A stretch of 64,000 nucleotides of DNA from Streptomyces sp. CB02261 (GTDB taxonomy: Bacteria; Actinomycetota; Actinomycetes; Streptomycetales; Streptomycetaceae), in contig NZ_LIVX01000001.1 of the NCBI RefSeq assembly GCF_001905665.1, positions 372,001-436,000 on the forward strand. The letters run 5' to 3'. Made by a program: the position numbers and the translations under genes. Each line of letters begins with the position of its first letter. The first letter of the stretch is position 1. The notes beneath the pieces are model-generated. The model saw only the letters and a list, made by a program, of their open reading frames with translations. It ran no database searches and was not told the DNA's origin. Positions 42,051 through 51,201 of the stretch are shown here, piece after piece.

Positions 42051-43594
42051 GCCGGGGTGCCTCCCGCGACGAGCGTCGGGGCGGCGCGCAGCGGCGCGGG
42101 GAGGCGGACCGTCCAGGCCTTCGGGTCGAGGCGGCGGGTCGTCCGCTCGCCCGCCAGTTCGCGGTAGATCTGCCGGAAGCCGTCCACCGAGCGGTGGAGG
42201 GTGAACCGGTCGATCACCCGCTGCCGGGCCCGGCGGCCGAGCTCGGCGCGCCGGGCCCCGTCGCGGAGGAGTTCGCTGACGGCGGCGGCCATGACGGCCG
42301 GTTCGCGGGGCGGGACGACGATCCCGGTGTCGCCGACGGCCTCCCGTACCCCGCCGACGTCGGTGGAGACGGTGGCGCGGCCGCAGGACATGGCCTCGAT
42401 GAGGGAGAAGGGGAAGCCCTCGCTGATGGAGGAGAGCATGACGACGCTGCCGGCCGCGTAGGCGCGCGGCACCTCGGAGACCCGGCCCTCGAAGCTGACG
42501 CCGTCGGTGACGCCGAGTTCGGCGGCGAGCTTCTCCAGGCGGGTCAGGTAGTCCTCGTTCCCGGCGGGGACCGGCCCGAACAGGCGGAGCCGCAGCGCGG
42601 GGAGTTCGGCGCGGCAGATCGCGTACGCCCGGATCAGGGTCTCGAGGTCCTTGATGGGGTCGACGCGTCCGCACCAGCTGAGGGTGGGCGTCTCCGGTTC
42701 GGGTCCGGCCTCGGGGAAGGCGGCCGGGTCGACGCCGTTGTAGACGGTGCGGATGCGGTCGGCGGGGGCGCCGCCGCGTTCCTCCCAGCGCCGGTTGTAC
42801 TGGTTGCAGGGGGTGATGAGGTCGGCCTTGCGGTAGCCGAGGGTGTTGAGCTCCCGGTAGAAGCCGAGCATGAGGGCCTTGACGGGCCAGCGCTGGGCCT
42901 CGGTGCGGTAGCCGAGGTAGCGCTCGCGGAGGTAGATGCCGTGTTCGGTGAGCAGGAAGGGCACTCCTTCGAAGTGCTGTGCGGCGAGCGCCGGCAGCGT
43001 GGCGAGGCCGCTGGAGACGGCGTGGGCGACGCCGTCGGTGGCTATCCGGGCGGCGAGCGGGCGCAGGGCGTGTTCCAGCAGGTCGGTGGCGGTGAGTGCG
43101 TCGTGGACGGTGGGCCGGGCCGCGAGGGTCGGCAGGTGCGGCATGGTCCAGATCCACATCAGGGAGCGCAGGGCCGCCTCGGAGCGCAGCGCGGCGGTCA
43201 GCTGTCCCCGCCGGGCGAGTTCGGCCAGTTCGTACAGGCCGGTGCCGAAGTCGCAGCCCGCCTCCGGGTCGAGGAGGGAGAGCAGGAGGCGTTCGTACGC
43301 GTCGAGGAAGCGGCGGCGGGCGCGCCCCCGCAGGGGCCGGCGCGCCCTGGCGAGCAGGCGGGGCGCGGCCGGTCCCTGCGGGAGTCCCCAGAGGGGGAAC
43401 GCGGTGTGCCGGGTGACGTTGGCCGGCAGTTCCCAGGTGACGGGTTCGCGGCCGCTGCCGGTGAGGGCGAGGATCTCGAAGTCGACCTCGGGCATGCCCC
43501 GGACGAGCTGGTCGCACCAGGTGCTGACGCCGCCGTGGACATGCGGGTAGGTGCCTTCGGTGAGCATGGTGACGTGACGGCCACTGCTCGGCAT
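42047..43594 (-). CDS. pelF: GT4 family glycosyltransferase, PelF type
   Basis: 515 aa. The N terminus HVTMLTEGTYPHVHGGVSTW is diagnostic of PelF/DUF3492 GT4 enzymes. The C-terminal Rossmann domain has SWCGRVDPIKDLETLIRAYA and EGFPFSLIEAMSCGRATVST, the E-x7-E nucleotide-sugar motif. PelF polymerises Pel polysaccharide (GalNAc/GalN rich) from UDP-sugar in the cytoplasm. Here it lies with a polysaccharide deacetylase and two galactosaminidase-type hydrolases. Stop overlaps the membrane-protein start. Family call is confident; product sugar is inferred. Confidence 0.93.
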   Translation of the reverse strand: MPSSGRHVTMLTEGTYPHVHGGVSTWCDQLVRGMPEVDFEILALTGSGREPVTWELPANVTRHTAFPLWGLPQGPAAPRLLARARRPLRGRARRRFLDAYERLLLSLLDPEAGCDFGTGLYELAELARRGQLTAALRSEAALRSLMWIWTMPHLPTLAARPTVHDALTATDLLEHALRPLAARIATDGVAHAVSSGLATLPALAAQHFEGVPFLLTEHGIYLRERYLGYRTEAQRWPVKALMLGFYRELNTLGYRKADLITPCNQYNRRWEERGGAPADRIRTVYNGVDPAAFPEAGPEPETPTLSWCGRVDPIKDLETLIRAYAICRAELPALRLRLFGPVPAGNEDYLTRLEKLAAELGVTDGVSFEGRVSEVPRAYAAGSVVMLSSISEGFPFSLIEAMSCGRATVSTDVGGVREAVGDTGIVVPPREPAVMAAAVSELLRDGARRAELGRRARQRVIDRFTLHRSVDGFRQIYRELAGERTTRRLDPKAWTVRLPAPLRAAPTLVAGGTPA

Positions 43595-43619
43595 GTGCGT
43601 TCCCCCCAGAACGTGCTGG

Positions 43620-45695
43620 TCAGGCGGTCGGGAGCGTGAGTGTGACGCTGGTCTGGAGCACTTCGGGCGTGGTCCAGGCGGAGCGGGTGCCCGCGTACGG
43701 CGATCCGAAGGCGGCGGTGCCGAGGAGGAGTTGCTTGCGGGTGCCCTCGGGGGCCGTGATCGGGGCGGCGAGGCCCGCGGGCGCCTTGACGGTGACGGTG
43801 GCGCCGATGCGGTAGGCGGTGACCTTTCCGGCGGCGAGGGCCTGGTCCCAGGCGGCGCGGCGGTTCAGTTCGGTGCCGACGTCCTTCTGACGCGGGTTCA
43901 CCACGGGGGCGCTGGGAGCGAAAAGGGCGCGGTAGTCGGCCAGGACCCGGTCGAGGACGGGGTAGAGCAGGCGTTCCTCGGCGAGGTTGGACTGGTGCAC
44001 GTAGTGCGGGCGCGGGTCGTTGCCCAGGACGTGGGAGAGGGCGGTCCTGGCTTCCTGCGGGACGATGTGGCCGGCGTACCCGGTGGCGACGGGGAGGGGG
44101 GCGGGCAGGCAGGTGGAGGCCGGGTTGGACTCGCAGATGCCGCTGCCGCCGTCGGCGCGGGAGGTGTAGACCCAGTTGTACTCGTCGGTCATCTCGGCGG
44201 CGGTGCCCACGTTGTAGTACACGTTCATGGGGTGGCGGGGCACGGTCTTCGCGGCGCCGGTGGCGGTGCCGAGGGAACGTTGCTGCGGTTCGCGGGAGTT
44301 GTCGCTGGCGAGCCACTTGACGCCGTTGTCGGCGAGGGCGCCGGCCAGGTGGGGGTTGTCGGCGGGCTGCTGCGGGAAGGTCCTGAGGCCGGAGTGCTCG
44401 CCGGTGACGAGTTCGCTCCGGTCGACGGAGATGCCCTTGCCGACGGCCCAGTTGTGGTTGTTGCGGATCTGGCCGGAGAGCTCGGAGCGGCCCACCCAGA
44501 GGGTGTTGCCGGAGGCGTCCGTGGCGCACCGCCACGGGACGACGGTGTTGTCCTGGACGCAGCCCAGGAAGGGGTGGGTGTAGGTGTGGTTGATCCACCG
44601 GTACTGGGCGCGGTCGGCGACGAGCCGGTCGGTGAGCGGGTCGCTGCCGCCGTGCTCGGTCTTCCACTGCTCGCCCTGGCCGCCGTTGTAGACCATGTCG
44701 AGGGTGAATCCGGAGGCCTTCTGCCAGGCGGCGGCGTACTGGGCGTCGGCGACCGTCATCCGGATCGGGTCGGCGCCCTCCCCCTCGTCCCCGACGCAGT
44801 CGAAGTCGCCGGGGGTGCAGTTGCGGGCCGTGTCCCAGCGGGCGTCGGGCGCGAAGACGTCGTCGACGTGGACGGACAGGTAGTTGCGGCTCTGTCCGAG
44901 GTGGACGCCCTGGGTGAGCCATTCGACGATGCCGCGGGCGAGGGCGCGGAACTGCCGCTGGTACTGGTTGTAGGCGAAGGTGACGACGAGCTCGCGGCGT
45001 CCGTCGGCGGTGTACTCGCCGACGAGGCTGGCCCGGCCGCCGCCGTCGACGGGGACGTCGAGGTAGCTGGTGTAGCCGGCGCGGGGGCGGCCCGCGTAGC
45101 CGTAGCTCTCGGCGATGGACGGGTCGTTGTCCTCGAAGGCGAGCGCTCCGGACAGATAGCGGAAGGGGCCCGCCCGGCCCGCCGCGGTGACGCCGGCCGT
45201 GGTGCCGTCGAGGACGCCGGACCAGCCTCCCTCGTTCGTGTAGTCGAGACCGACTCCGGGGTGCGACCAGGTGTAGGCGTCGACCTGCGGGATCCCGAAG
45301 GTCCGCTCGTACGTCCGCAGGGCGGTGTGCTCGGCGGAGTCGGGCCCGAAGGCGGTCTCGTGCGGCAGGACGACGCCCTGGTACTTGGCGCGGGGGCGTC
45401 CGTCGACGGTGTCGCTGAGGAAGGCCGCGTCGAGGACCGGCCGGTTCGGGTCGTCGAGGTCGATCCTGCGGTACGGGACGCCGGAGCCCTTGAGCTCGGC
45501 GGTGATCGCTTCGACGGCGCTGCCGCCGTCGTCGACGACGAGGACGGTGAGGTCGATCCGGGGCACGGGGGCCGCGACGGCCTGTGCGGACGGGACGACG
45601 GTGACGAGCAACGCGGCGGCGGCGAGGGCCGCGACCCTGGCGGTGCGGGCGCCGCGCGGAGCGGTTCTGGGCGTACGGATTCGGCCGGAGTCCAT
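43620..45695 (-). CDS. Secreted polysaccharide deacetylase, Agd3/PelA-like (CE18-type)
   Basis: 691 aa. The signal peptide MDSGRIRTPRTAPRGARTAR leads an Ala/Val-rich h-region ending SAQAVAAP. The first 250 residues form a PelA/Agd3-like N-terminal region (LTVLVVDDGGSAVEAITAEL). The deacetylase barrel follows: SVHVDDVFAPDAR, with the Asp pair, and WINHTYTHPFLGC, with the HxxxH metal motif. A C-terminal beta domain ends the protein. Fungal Agd3 (CE18) and PelA deacetylate GalNAc polymers, making them cationic and adhesive. It is the first gene of the operon, 25 bp before pelF. The open frame is longer upstream, but only this start gives the signal. Confidence 0.88.
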   Translation of the reverse strand: MDSGRIRTPRTAPRGARTARVAALAAAALLVTVVPSAQAVAAPVPRIDLTVLVVDDGGSAVEAITAELKGSGVPYRRIDLDDPNRPVLDAAFLSDTVDGRPRAKYQGVVLPHETAFGPDSAEHTALRTYERTFGIPQVDAYTWSHPGVGLDYTNEGGWSGVLDGTTAGVTAAGRAGPFRYLSGALAFEDNDPSIAESYGYAGRPRAGYTSYLDVPVDGGGRASLVGEYTADGRRELVVTFAYNQYQRQFRALARGIVEWLTQGVHLGQSRNYLSVHVDDVFAPDARWDTARNCTPGDFDCVGDEGEGADPIRMTVADAQYAAAWQKASGFTLDMVYNGGQGEQWKTEHGGSDPLTDRLVADRAQYRWINHTYTHPFLGCVQDNTVVPWRCATDASGNTLWVGRSELSGQIRNNHNWAVGKGISVDRSELVTGEHSGLRTFPQQPADNPHLAGALADNGVKWLASDNSREPQQRSLGTATGAAKTVPRHPMNVYYNVGTAAEMTDEYNWVYTSRADGGSGICESNPASTCLPAPLPVATGYAGHIVPQEARTALSHVLGNDPRPHYVHQSNLAEERLLYPVLDRVLADYRALFAPSAPVVNPRQKDVGTELNRRAAWDQALAAGKVTAYRIGATVTVKAPAGLAAPITAPEGTRKQLLLGTAAFGSPYAGTRSAWTTPEVLQTSVTLTLPTA

Positions 45696-46009
45696 CAGGT
45701 GGTGTCCCCCCTCGGCAGGTCCGCCCGCACCGGCGCACGGAACGGAGGACCTGTGGAGATGCTGCAGATGATGCGAAGACGAGCGCGTCGTCCTCGCGTG
45801 ACTGAGGCGAGTGTGAAGGAGCGGTCCGAGCCTGAACGGTAAACATGAAAGAGACACCACGGATGAGTGAATCACCGCCGCCGTGAGCGAACCGGATGAG
45901 CGAGCGTAGGCTCGTTCTCGGCGCTCTCCGGGCCGAAATACGATGCGGCGGGCACGGTCGGCCCATCCCTCGACCGCACAGAACTCAATGGAAGCGAGAT
46001 TTCACCACC
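45696..46009. other. 314-bp divergent intergenic region, deacetylase / pepA
   Basis: No gene seen. It must hold the exopolysaccharide operon promoter on the minus strand and the pepA promoter on the plus strand. A modest inverted repeat CGAGC-GTAG-GCTCG occurs near 45902-45915. I could not pick either promoter with confidence, and I see no riboswitch-like structure in the leader of the operon. Confidence 0.5.
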
Positions 46010-47518
46010 GTGACTGCTCTCACTCTCAGCACTGCCGGCGCGGCGACGCTGCGCGCCGACGCCCTCGTCGTCGGCGTCGCGAAGTCCGGGAAGACGCTCG
46101 TCGTCGCCCCGGGCGCCGAGGCCGTCGACAAGGCCTTCGAAGGCCGGCTCGCCGCCGTCCTGGAGACCCTGGGCGCCTCGGGTGCCGAGGGTGAGGCGAT
46201 CAAGCTGCCCGCCCCCACCGGCCTCAAGGCCCCGGTCGTCCTCGCCGTCGGCCTGGGCTCCGCCCCCGAGGACGGCGAGTCCTTCGGCGCCGAGACCCTG
46301 CGTCGCGCCGCCGGCACCGCCGCCCGCACCCTGACCGGTTCGAAGAAGGCCGCGTTCGCGCTGCCGATCGCCGCCGCCGAGGACGCCGGCGCCATCGCGG
46401 AGGGCGCCCTGCTCGGCGCGTACGCCTTCACGGCGTACCAGGAGAACGGCAAGGACGCGAAGAAGCCGCTGGCCGAGGTCGCCGTGCTCGGCGCCAAGCC
46501 GCGCGACAAGGCCCACAAGGCGGCCGCCGAGCGCGCCCAGGCCGTCGCCGAGGAGATCAACCGCGCCCGCGACCTGATCAACATGCCGCCGAACGACCTG
46601 ACGCCGGCCGCCTTCGCCGCCGCCGCCCAGGCCGCCGGCAAGGAGCACGGCCTCAAGGTGCAGGTCCTCGACGAGAAGGCGCTCGCCAAGGGCGGCTACG
46701 GCGGCATCCTCGGCGTCGGCAACGGCTCCGAGAACCCGCCGCGCCTGGTCCGGATCGCGTACACCCACCCGAAGGCGGAGCGGACCCTCGCCCTCGTCGG
46801 CAAGGGCATCACCTACGACTCGGGCGGCATCTCCCTGAAGCCGGCCGGCCACAACGAGACGATGAAGTGCGACATGAGCGGTGCCGCCGCCGTGTTCTCG
46901 TCCGTCGTCGCTGCGGCCCGCCTCGGCCTCGAGGTCAACGTCACCGGCTGGCTCGCCCTCGCCGAGAACATGCCGTCCGGCTCCGCCACCCGCCCGGGTG
47001 ACGTGCTGCGCATGTACAGCGGCAAGACCGTCGAGGTCCTCAACACCGACGCCGAGGGCCGTCTCGTCCTGGCCGACGCGCTGACCCGGGCCTCCGAGGA
47101 ACACCCGGACGCGATCGTCGACGTGGCGACCCTGACCGGCGCCATGGTCCTGGCGCTCGGCAACCGCACCTTCGGCATCATGGCCAACGACGACGACTAC
47201 CGCTCGACGATCCACGAGATCGCCGAGGAGGTCGGCGAGGCGTCCTGGCCGATGCCGCTCCCCGCGGACCTGCGCAAGGGCATGGACTCCCCCACCGCCG
47301 ACATCGCCAACATGGGTGAGCGGATGGGCGGCGGCCTGGTCGCCGGGCTCTTCCTCCAGGAGTTCGTGGGCGAGGGCATCACCTGGGCCCACCTGGACAT
47401 CGCGGGCCCGGCCTTCCACGAGGGCGCCCCGTACGGCTACACCCCGAAGGGCGGCACCGGCTCCTCGGTCCGCACCCTGGTGAGGCTGGCCGAGCGCACG
47501 GCCACCGGCGAGCTCTGA
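46010..47518 (+). CDS. pepA: Leucyl aminopeptidase (M17 family)
   Basis: 502 aa from a GTG start (VTALTLSTAG). The C-terminal M17 catalytic domain is clear: GKGITYDSGGISLKPAG with the metal-binding Lys and Asp, and the family signature NTDAEGRLVLADAL at about residues 345-358. It removes N-terminal amino acids in the cytoplasm using two divalent metals; some homologues also bind DNA. The open frame upstream is not conserved in type. A strong terminator follows. Confidence 0.95.
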   Translation: MTALTLSTAGAATLRADALVVGVAKSGKTLVVAPGAEAVDKAFEGRLAAVLETLGASGAEGEAIKLPAPTGLKAPVVLAVGLGSAPEDGESFGAETLRRAAGTAARTLTGSKKAAFALPIAAAEDAGAIAEGALLGAYAFTAYQENGKDAKKPLAEVAVLGAKPRDKAHKAAAERAQAVAEEINRARDLINMPPNDLTPAAFAAAAQAAGKEHGLKVQVLDEKALAKGGYGGILGVGNGSENPPRLVRIAYTHPKAERTLALVGKGITYDSGGISLKPAGHNETMKCDMSGAAAVFSSVVAAARLGLEVNVTGWLALAENMPSGSATRPGDVLRMYSGKTVEVLNTDAEGRLVLADALTRASEEHPDAIVDVATLTGAMVLALGNRTFGIMANDDDYRSTIHEIAEEVGEASWPMPLPADLRKGMDSPTADIANMGERMGGGLVAGLFLQEFVGEGITWAHLDIAGPAFHEGAPYGYTPKGGTGSSVRTLVRLAERTATGEL

Positions 47519-47819
47519 GCCGCCGCTCCGCGCACACCGTGACGGGGACGGCCCCGGGCCTCGCGCCCGGGGCCGTCCCCCGTCCCCGACCTCCGCTCGC
47601 GACGAAATCCGTAGGTTCGTACGCCCGGGTCCGCCCTCCGTACGGACGATCGGCCGTCTCAGAGCCCGGCCCCGCGTCCCGCCATCCGTCAACAAGTGCG
47701 AAGATGGGTTCTCGGCAGGACAGGGCCCCCACCACAGGGCCGAAAATAAGCGGCCGAACACCAGCCGCCGCCCGGTCATCGAGGACCGGCGACGAGCGCA
47801 CATGCATGGAGGACGTGAC
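47519..47819. other. 301-bp intergenic region, pepA to lpd
   Basis: It holds the pepA terminator (47544-47580) and, by position, the lpd promoter. The only AT-rich spot is CCGAAAATAAGCGG near 47740-47753, flanked by GGCC-type short complementary ends. No ORF or RNA element recognised. Confidence 0.5.
47544..47580 (+). terminator. Intrinsic terminator of pepA
   Basis: A perfect 16-bp inverted repeat (GGGGACGGCCCCGGGC and its complement) with a 5-nt loop, 26 bp after the pepA stop. Confidence 0.85.
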
Positions 47820-49208
47820 GTGGCGAACGACGCCAGCACCGTTTTCGACCTAGTGATCCTCGGCGGCGGTAGCGGCGGTTACGCCGCGGCGCTGCGCGGA
47901 GCGCAGCTGGGCCTGGACGTCGCACTGATCGAGAAGAACAAGCTCGGCGGCACCTGCCTGCACAACGGCTGCATCCCGACGAAGGCCCTGCTCCACGCCG
48001 GCGAGATCGCCGACCAGGCTCGCGAGGCCGAGCAGTTCGGTGTCAAGGCCTCCTTCGAGGGCATCGACATCAAGGGCGTGCACAAGTACAAGGACGACGT
48101 GATCTCGGGCCTGTACAAGGGCCTGCAGGGTCTCGTCGCCTCCCGCAAGGTGACCTACATCGAGGGCGCGGGTCACCTGTCCTCCCCGACCTCCGTCGAC
48201 GTGGACGGCCGTCGCGTCGAGGGCCGTCACGTCCTCCTCGCCACGGGCTCCGTACCTAAGTCGCTGCCCGGCCTGGAGATCGACGGCAACCGGATCATCA
48301 CCTCGGACCACGCGCTGACCCTGGACCGGGTCCCGGAGTCCGCGATCATCCTCGGCGGCGGTGTCATCGGCGTCGAGTTCGCCTCCGCGTGGAAGTCCTT
48401 CGGCACCGACGTGACGGTGATCGAGGGCATGAAGCACCTCGTCCCCGTCGAGGACGAGAACAGCTCGAAGCTTCTTGAGCGCGCGTTCCGCAAGCGCGGC
48501 ATCAAGTTCAACCTCGGCACCTTCTTCCAGTCCGCCGAGTACACCGACAACGGCGTCAAGGTCACCCTCGCCGACGGCAAGACCTTCGAGGCCGAGGTGC
48601 TGCTCGTCGCGATCGGCCGCGGCCCGGTCTCCGCCGGTCTCGGTTACGAGGAGCAGGGCGTCGCGATGGACCGCGGCTACGTCCTGGTCGACGAGTACAT
48701 GCGCACCAACGTGCCGACGATCTCGGCCGTGGGCGACCTCGTCCCGACGCTCCAGCTCGCGCACGTCGGCTTCGCCGAGGGCATCCTCGTCGCGGAGCGC
48801 CTGGCCGGCCTCAAGGCCGTCCCGATCGACTACGACGGCGTGCCCCGGGTGACGTACTGCCACCCCGAGGTCGCCTCCGTCGGCATCACCGAGGCGAAGG
48901 CCAAGGAGATCTACGGCGCGGACAAGGTCGTCGCCCTGAAGTACAACCTCGCGGGCAACGGCAAGAGCAAGATCCTCAAGACCGCGGGCGAGATCAAGCT
49001 CGTCCAGGTCAAGGACGGTGCCGTGGTCGGCGTCCACATGGTCGGTGACCGCATGGGCGAGCAGGTCGGCGAAGCGCAGCTGATCTACAACTGGGAGGCG
49101 CTGCCGGCCGAGGTCGCGCAGCTCATCCACGCCCACCCGACGCAGAACGAGGCGCTCGGCGAGGCCCACCTGGCCCTGGCCGGCAAGCCGCTGCACTCCC
49201 ACGACTGA
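47820..49208 (+). CDS. lpdA: Dihydrolipoyl dehydrogenase (E3)
   Basis: 462 aa from a GTG start with GGAGGAC 7 nt upstream. E3 flavoprotein that reoxidises the lipoyl groups of E2 with NAD+. FAD-binding LVILGGGSGGYAAALRG, redox disulfide in GGTCLHNGCIPTKALLHAG (Cys46 and Cys51), NAD-binding ILGGGVIGVEFASAW, and the C-terminal HAHPTQNEALGEAH with the catalytic His-Glu pair are all seen. The following gene is the E2 lipoyl protein, 62 bp away, so lpd and E2 form a unit. Confidence 0.96.
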   Translation: MANDASTVFDLVILGGGSGGYAAALRGAQLGLDVALIEKNKLGGTCLHNGCIPTKALLHAGEIADQAREAEQFGVKASFEGIDIKGVHKYKDDVISGLYKGLQGLVASRKVTYIEGAGHLSSPTSVDVDGRRVEGRHVLLATGSVPKSLPGLEIDGNRIITSDHALTLDRVPESAIILGGGVIGVEFASAWKSFGTDVTVIEGMKHLVPVEDENSSKLLERAFRKRGIKFNLGTFFQSAEYTDNGVKVTLADGKTFEAEVLLVAIGRGPVSAGLGYEEQGVAMDRGYVLVDEYMRTNVPTISAVGDLVPTLQLAHVGFAEGILVAERLAGLKAVPIDYDGVPRVTYCHPEVASVGITEAKAKEIYGADKVVALKYNLAGNGKSKILKTAGEIKLVQVKDGAVVGVHMVGDRMGEQVGEAQLIYNWEALPAEVAQLIHAHPTQNEALGEAHLALAGKPLHSHD

Positions 49209-49270
49209 CGCTCACGTCATCACAGGGCGCGACGACCACTTCCCGCAATTCGTTAGGAGCAACTGAAACC

Positions 49271-51073
49271 ATGTCGGTTTCCGTAACCCTGCCGGCGCTC
49301 GGCGAGAGCGTCACCGAGGGCACCGTCACCCGCTGGCTCAAGGCCGAGGGTGAGCGTGTCGAGGCCGACGAGCCGCTGCTCGAGGTCTCGACCGACAAGG
49401 TCGACACCGAGATCCCCGCCCCCGCCTCGGGCATCCTGGCCTCCATCAAGGTCGCCGAGGACGAGACGGTCGAGGTCGGCGCCGAGCTGGCCATCATCGA
49501 CGACGGCTCCGGCGCCCCGGCCGAGACCGCCGCCCCGGCCGCCGAGGCCGCCCCGGCCCCCGCCGCCCCGCAGCAGGAGGCCCCGGCCCCCGCGCCGCAG
49601 GCCGCCGCCCCGTCCACCGAGGCCGAGGCCCCGGCTCCGGCCCCGACGGCCGAGGCCGCCGCCGGTGGCGGTTCCGCCGAGGGCACCGACGTCGTGCTGC
49701 CCGCGCTGGGCGAGTCCGTCACCGAGGGCACCGTCACCCGCTGGCTGAAGTCGGTCGGCGAGGAGGTCACGGAGGACGAGCCGCTGCTCGAGGTCTCCAC
49801 GGACAAGGTCGACACCGAGATCCCGGCCCCGGCCTCCGGTGTGCTCCTGGAGATCGTCGTCGCCGAGGACGAGACCGCCGAGGTCGGCGCCAAGCTGGCC
49901 GTCATCGGCGCCGCGGGTGCCGCTCCGGCCGCTCCGGCCGCCCCGGCTCCGGCCGCCCCCGCCGCCGCCCCGGCTCCGGCCCCGGCTGCTGCCGCCCCGG
50001 CCCCGGCCGCCCCCGCGGCCCCCGCGCCGGCTCCCGCCCCGGCGGCTCCGGCCGCGCCCGCCCAGGCGCCGGCTCCGGCCGCCGCTCCGGCCCCGGCCCC
50101 GGCCGCCCAGGCTCCGGCTCCCGCCCCTGCGGCGCCCGCGGCTCCGGCCGAGGACGGCGCGTACGTGACCCCGCTGGTCCGCAAGCTCGCCACCGAGAAC
50201 GGTGTCGACCTGGCGGCCGTCAAGGGTTCGGGCGTCGGTGGCCGTATCCGCAAGCAGGACGTCATCGCGGCCGCCGAGGCCAAGAAGGCCGCCCCGGCCC
50301 CCGCCGCCCCGGCCGCCGCCGCGAAGGCTCCGGCCCTGGAGACCTCCCCGCTGCGCGGTCAGACCGTCAAGATGACCCGCATGCGCAAGGTCATCGGCGA
50401 CAACATGATGAAGGCGCTGCACGGCCAGGCCCAGCTGACCTCGGTCGTCGAGGTCGACATCACCAAGCTGATGAAGCTGCGCGGCCGCGCCAAGGACGCC
50501 TTCGCCGCCCGTGAGGGCGTCAAGCTGTCCCCGATGCCGTTCTTCGTCAAGGCCGCGGCCCAGGCGCTGAAGGCCCACCCGGTCATCAACGCCCGGATCA
50601 ACGAGGACGAGGGCACGATCACCTACTTCGACACCGAGAACATCGGTATCGCGGTGGACTCCGAGAAGGGTCTGATGACCCCGGTCATCAAGGGTGCGGG
50701 CGACCTCAACATCGCCGGCATCTCGAAGAAGACCGCGGAGCTGGCCGGCGCCGTGCGCGCCAGCAAGATCACGCCGGACGACCTGGCCGGCGCGACCTTC
50801 ACCATCTCCAACACCGGTTCGCGCGGCGCGCTGTTCGACACGATCATCGTGCCCCCGAACCAGGTCGCCATCCTGGGCATCGGCGCCACCGTGCGCCGTC
50901 CGGTCGTCATCAACCACCCGGACCTGGGTGAGACGATCGCGATCCGCGACATGACGTACGTCGCGCTGTCCTACGACCACCGTCTGGTGGACGGCGCCGA
51001 CGCCGCCCGCTACCTGACGGCGGTCAAGGCGATCCTGGAGGCCGGCGAGTTCGAGGTCGACCTCGGTCTGTAA
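49271..51073 (+). CDS. sucB: Dihydrolipoamide acyltransferase (E2), two lipoyl domains
   Basis: 600 aa. Two lipoyl domains (about 1-78 and 137-213), each with the lipoylated lysine in a STDKVDTEIPAPASG motif (Lys43 and Lys179). They are joined by Ala/Pro-rich swinging linkers; the second linker, about 215-295, is nearly pure Ala/Pro. The E3/E1-binding peripheral domain follows (YVTPLVRKLATENGVDL), then the catalytic core with SYDHRLVDGADAARYL (His570, Asp574). Often annotated as SucB; but its neighbour aceE and the mycobacterial DlaT precedent suggest it serves pyruvate dehydrogenase, perhaps also 2-oxoglutarate dehydrogenase. Confidence 0.94.
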   Translation: MSVSVTLPALGESVTEGTVTRWLKAEGERVEADEPLLEVSTDKVDTEIPAPASGILASIKVAEDETVEVGAELAIIDDGSGAPAETAAPAAEAAPAPAAPQQEAPAPAPQAAAPSTEAEAPAPAPTAEAAAGGGSAEGTDVVLPALGESVTEGTVTRWLKSVGEEVTEDEPLLEVSTDKVDTEIPAPASGVLLEIVVAEDETAEVGAKLAVIGAAGAAPAAPAAPAPAAPAAAPAPAPAAAAPAPAAPAAPAPAPAPAAPAAPAQAPAPAAAPAPAPAAQAPAPAPAAPAAPAEDGAYVTPLVRKLATENGVDLAAVKGSGVGGRIRKQDVIAAAEAKKAAPAPAAPAAAAKAPALETSPLRGQTVKMTRMRKVIGDNMMKALHGQAQLTSVVEVDITKLMKLRGRAKDAFAAREGVKLSPMPFFVKAAAQALKAHPVINARINEDEGTITYFDTENIGIAVDSEKGLMTPVIKGAGDLNIAGISKKTAELAGAVRASKITPDDLAGATFTISNTGSRGALFDTIIVPPNQVAILGIGATVRRPVVINHPDLGETIAIRDMTYVALSYDHRLVDGADAARYLTAVKAILEAGEFEVDLGL

Positions 51074-51121
51074 GGCCCTGTGAGGCCCGTACGCCGAGTG
51101 GCAACGTAACGAGCCTCACCT

Positions 51122-51163
51122 GCGGCGCCCCCGTCCGGAAGTGTTTCCGGGCGGGGGCGCCGC
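51122..51163 (+). terminator. Intrinsic terminator of lpd-E2
   Basis: A 19-bp stem with one G-U pair (GCGGCGCCCCC... against GGGGGCGCCGC) and a short loop, 48 bp after the E2 stop codon and just before the GntR gene. Confidence 0.85.
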
Positions 51164-51201
51164 CGTATTGTCTAAGGGTCAACACTCCCCGAGGAGCCTT
51201 C

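Noticed and set aside
40407..43517. One 1036-codon fusion of membrane protein and glycosyltransferase
   Set aside because: The first half of that frame is the glycosyltransferase gene read in the wrong frame; the real genes overlap by 4 bp.
49915..50150. Ala/Pro low-complexity DNA as a separate repeat element
   Set aside because: It encodes the expected swinging linker of the E2 protein in frame.
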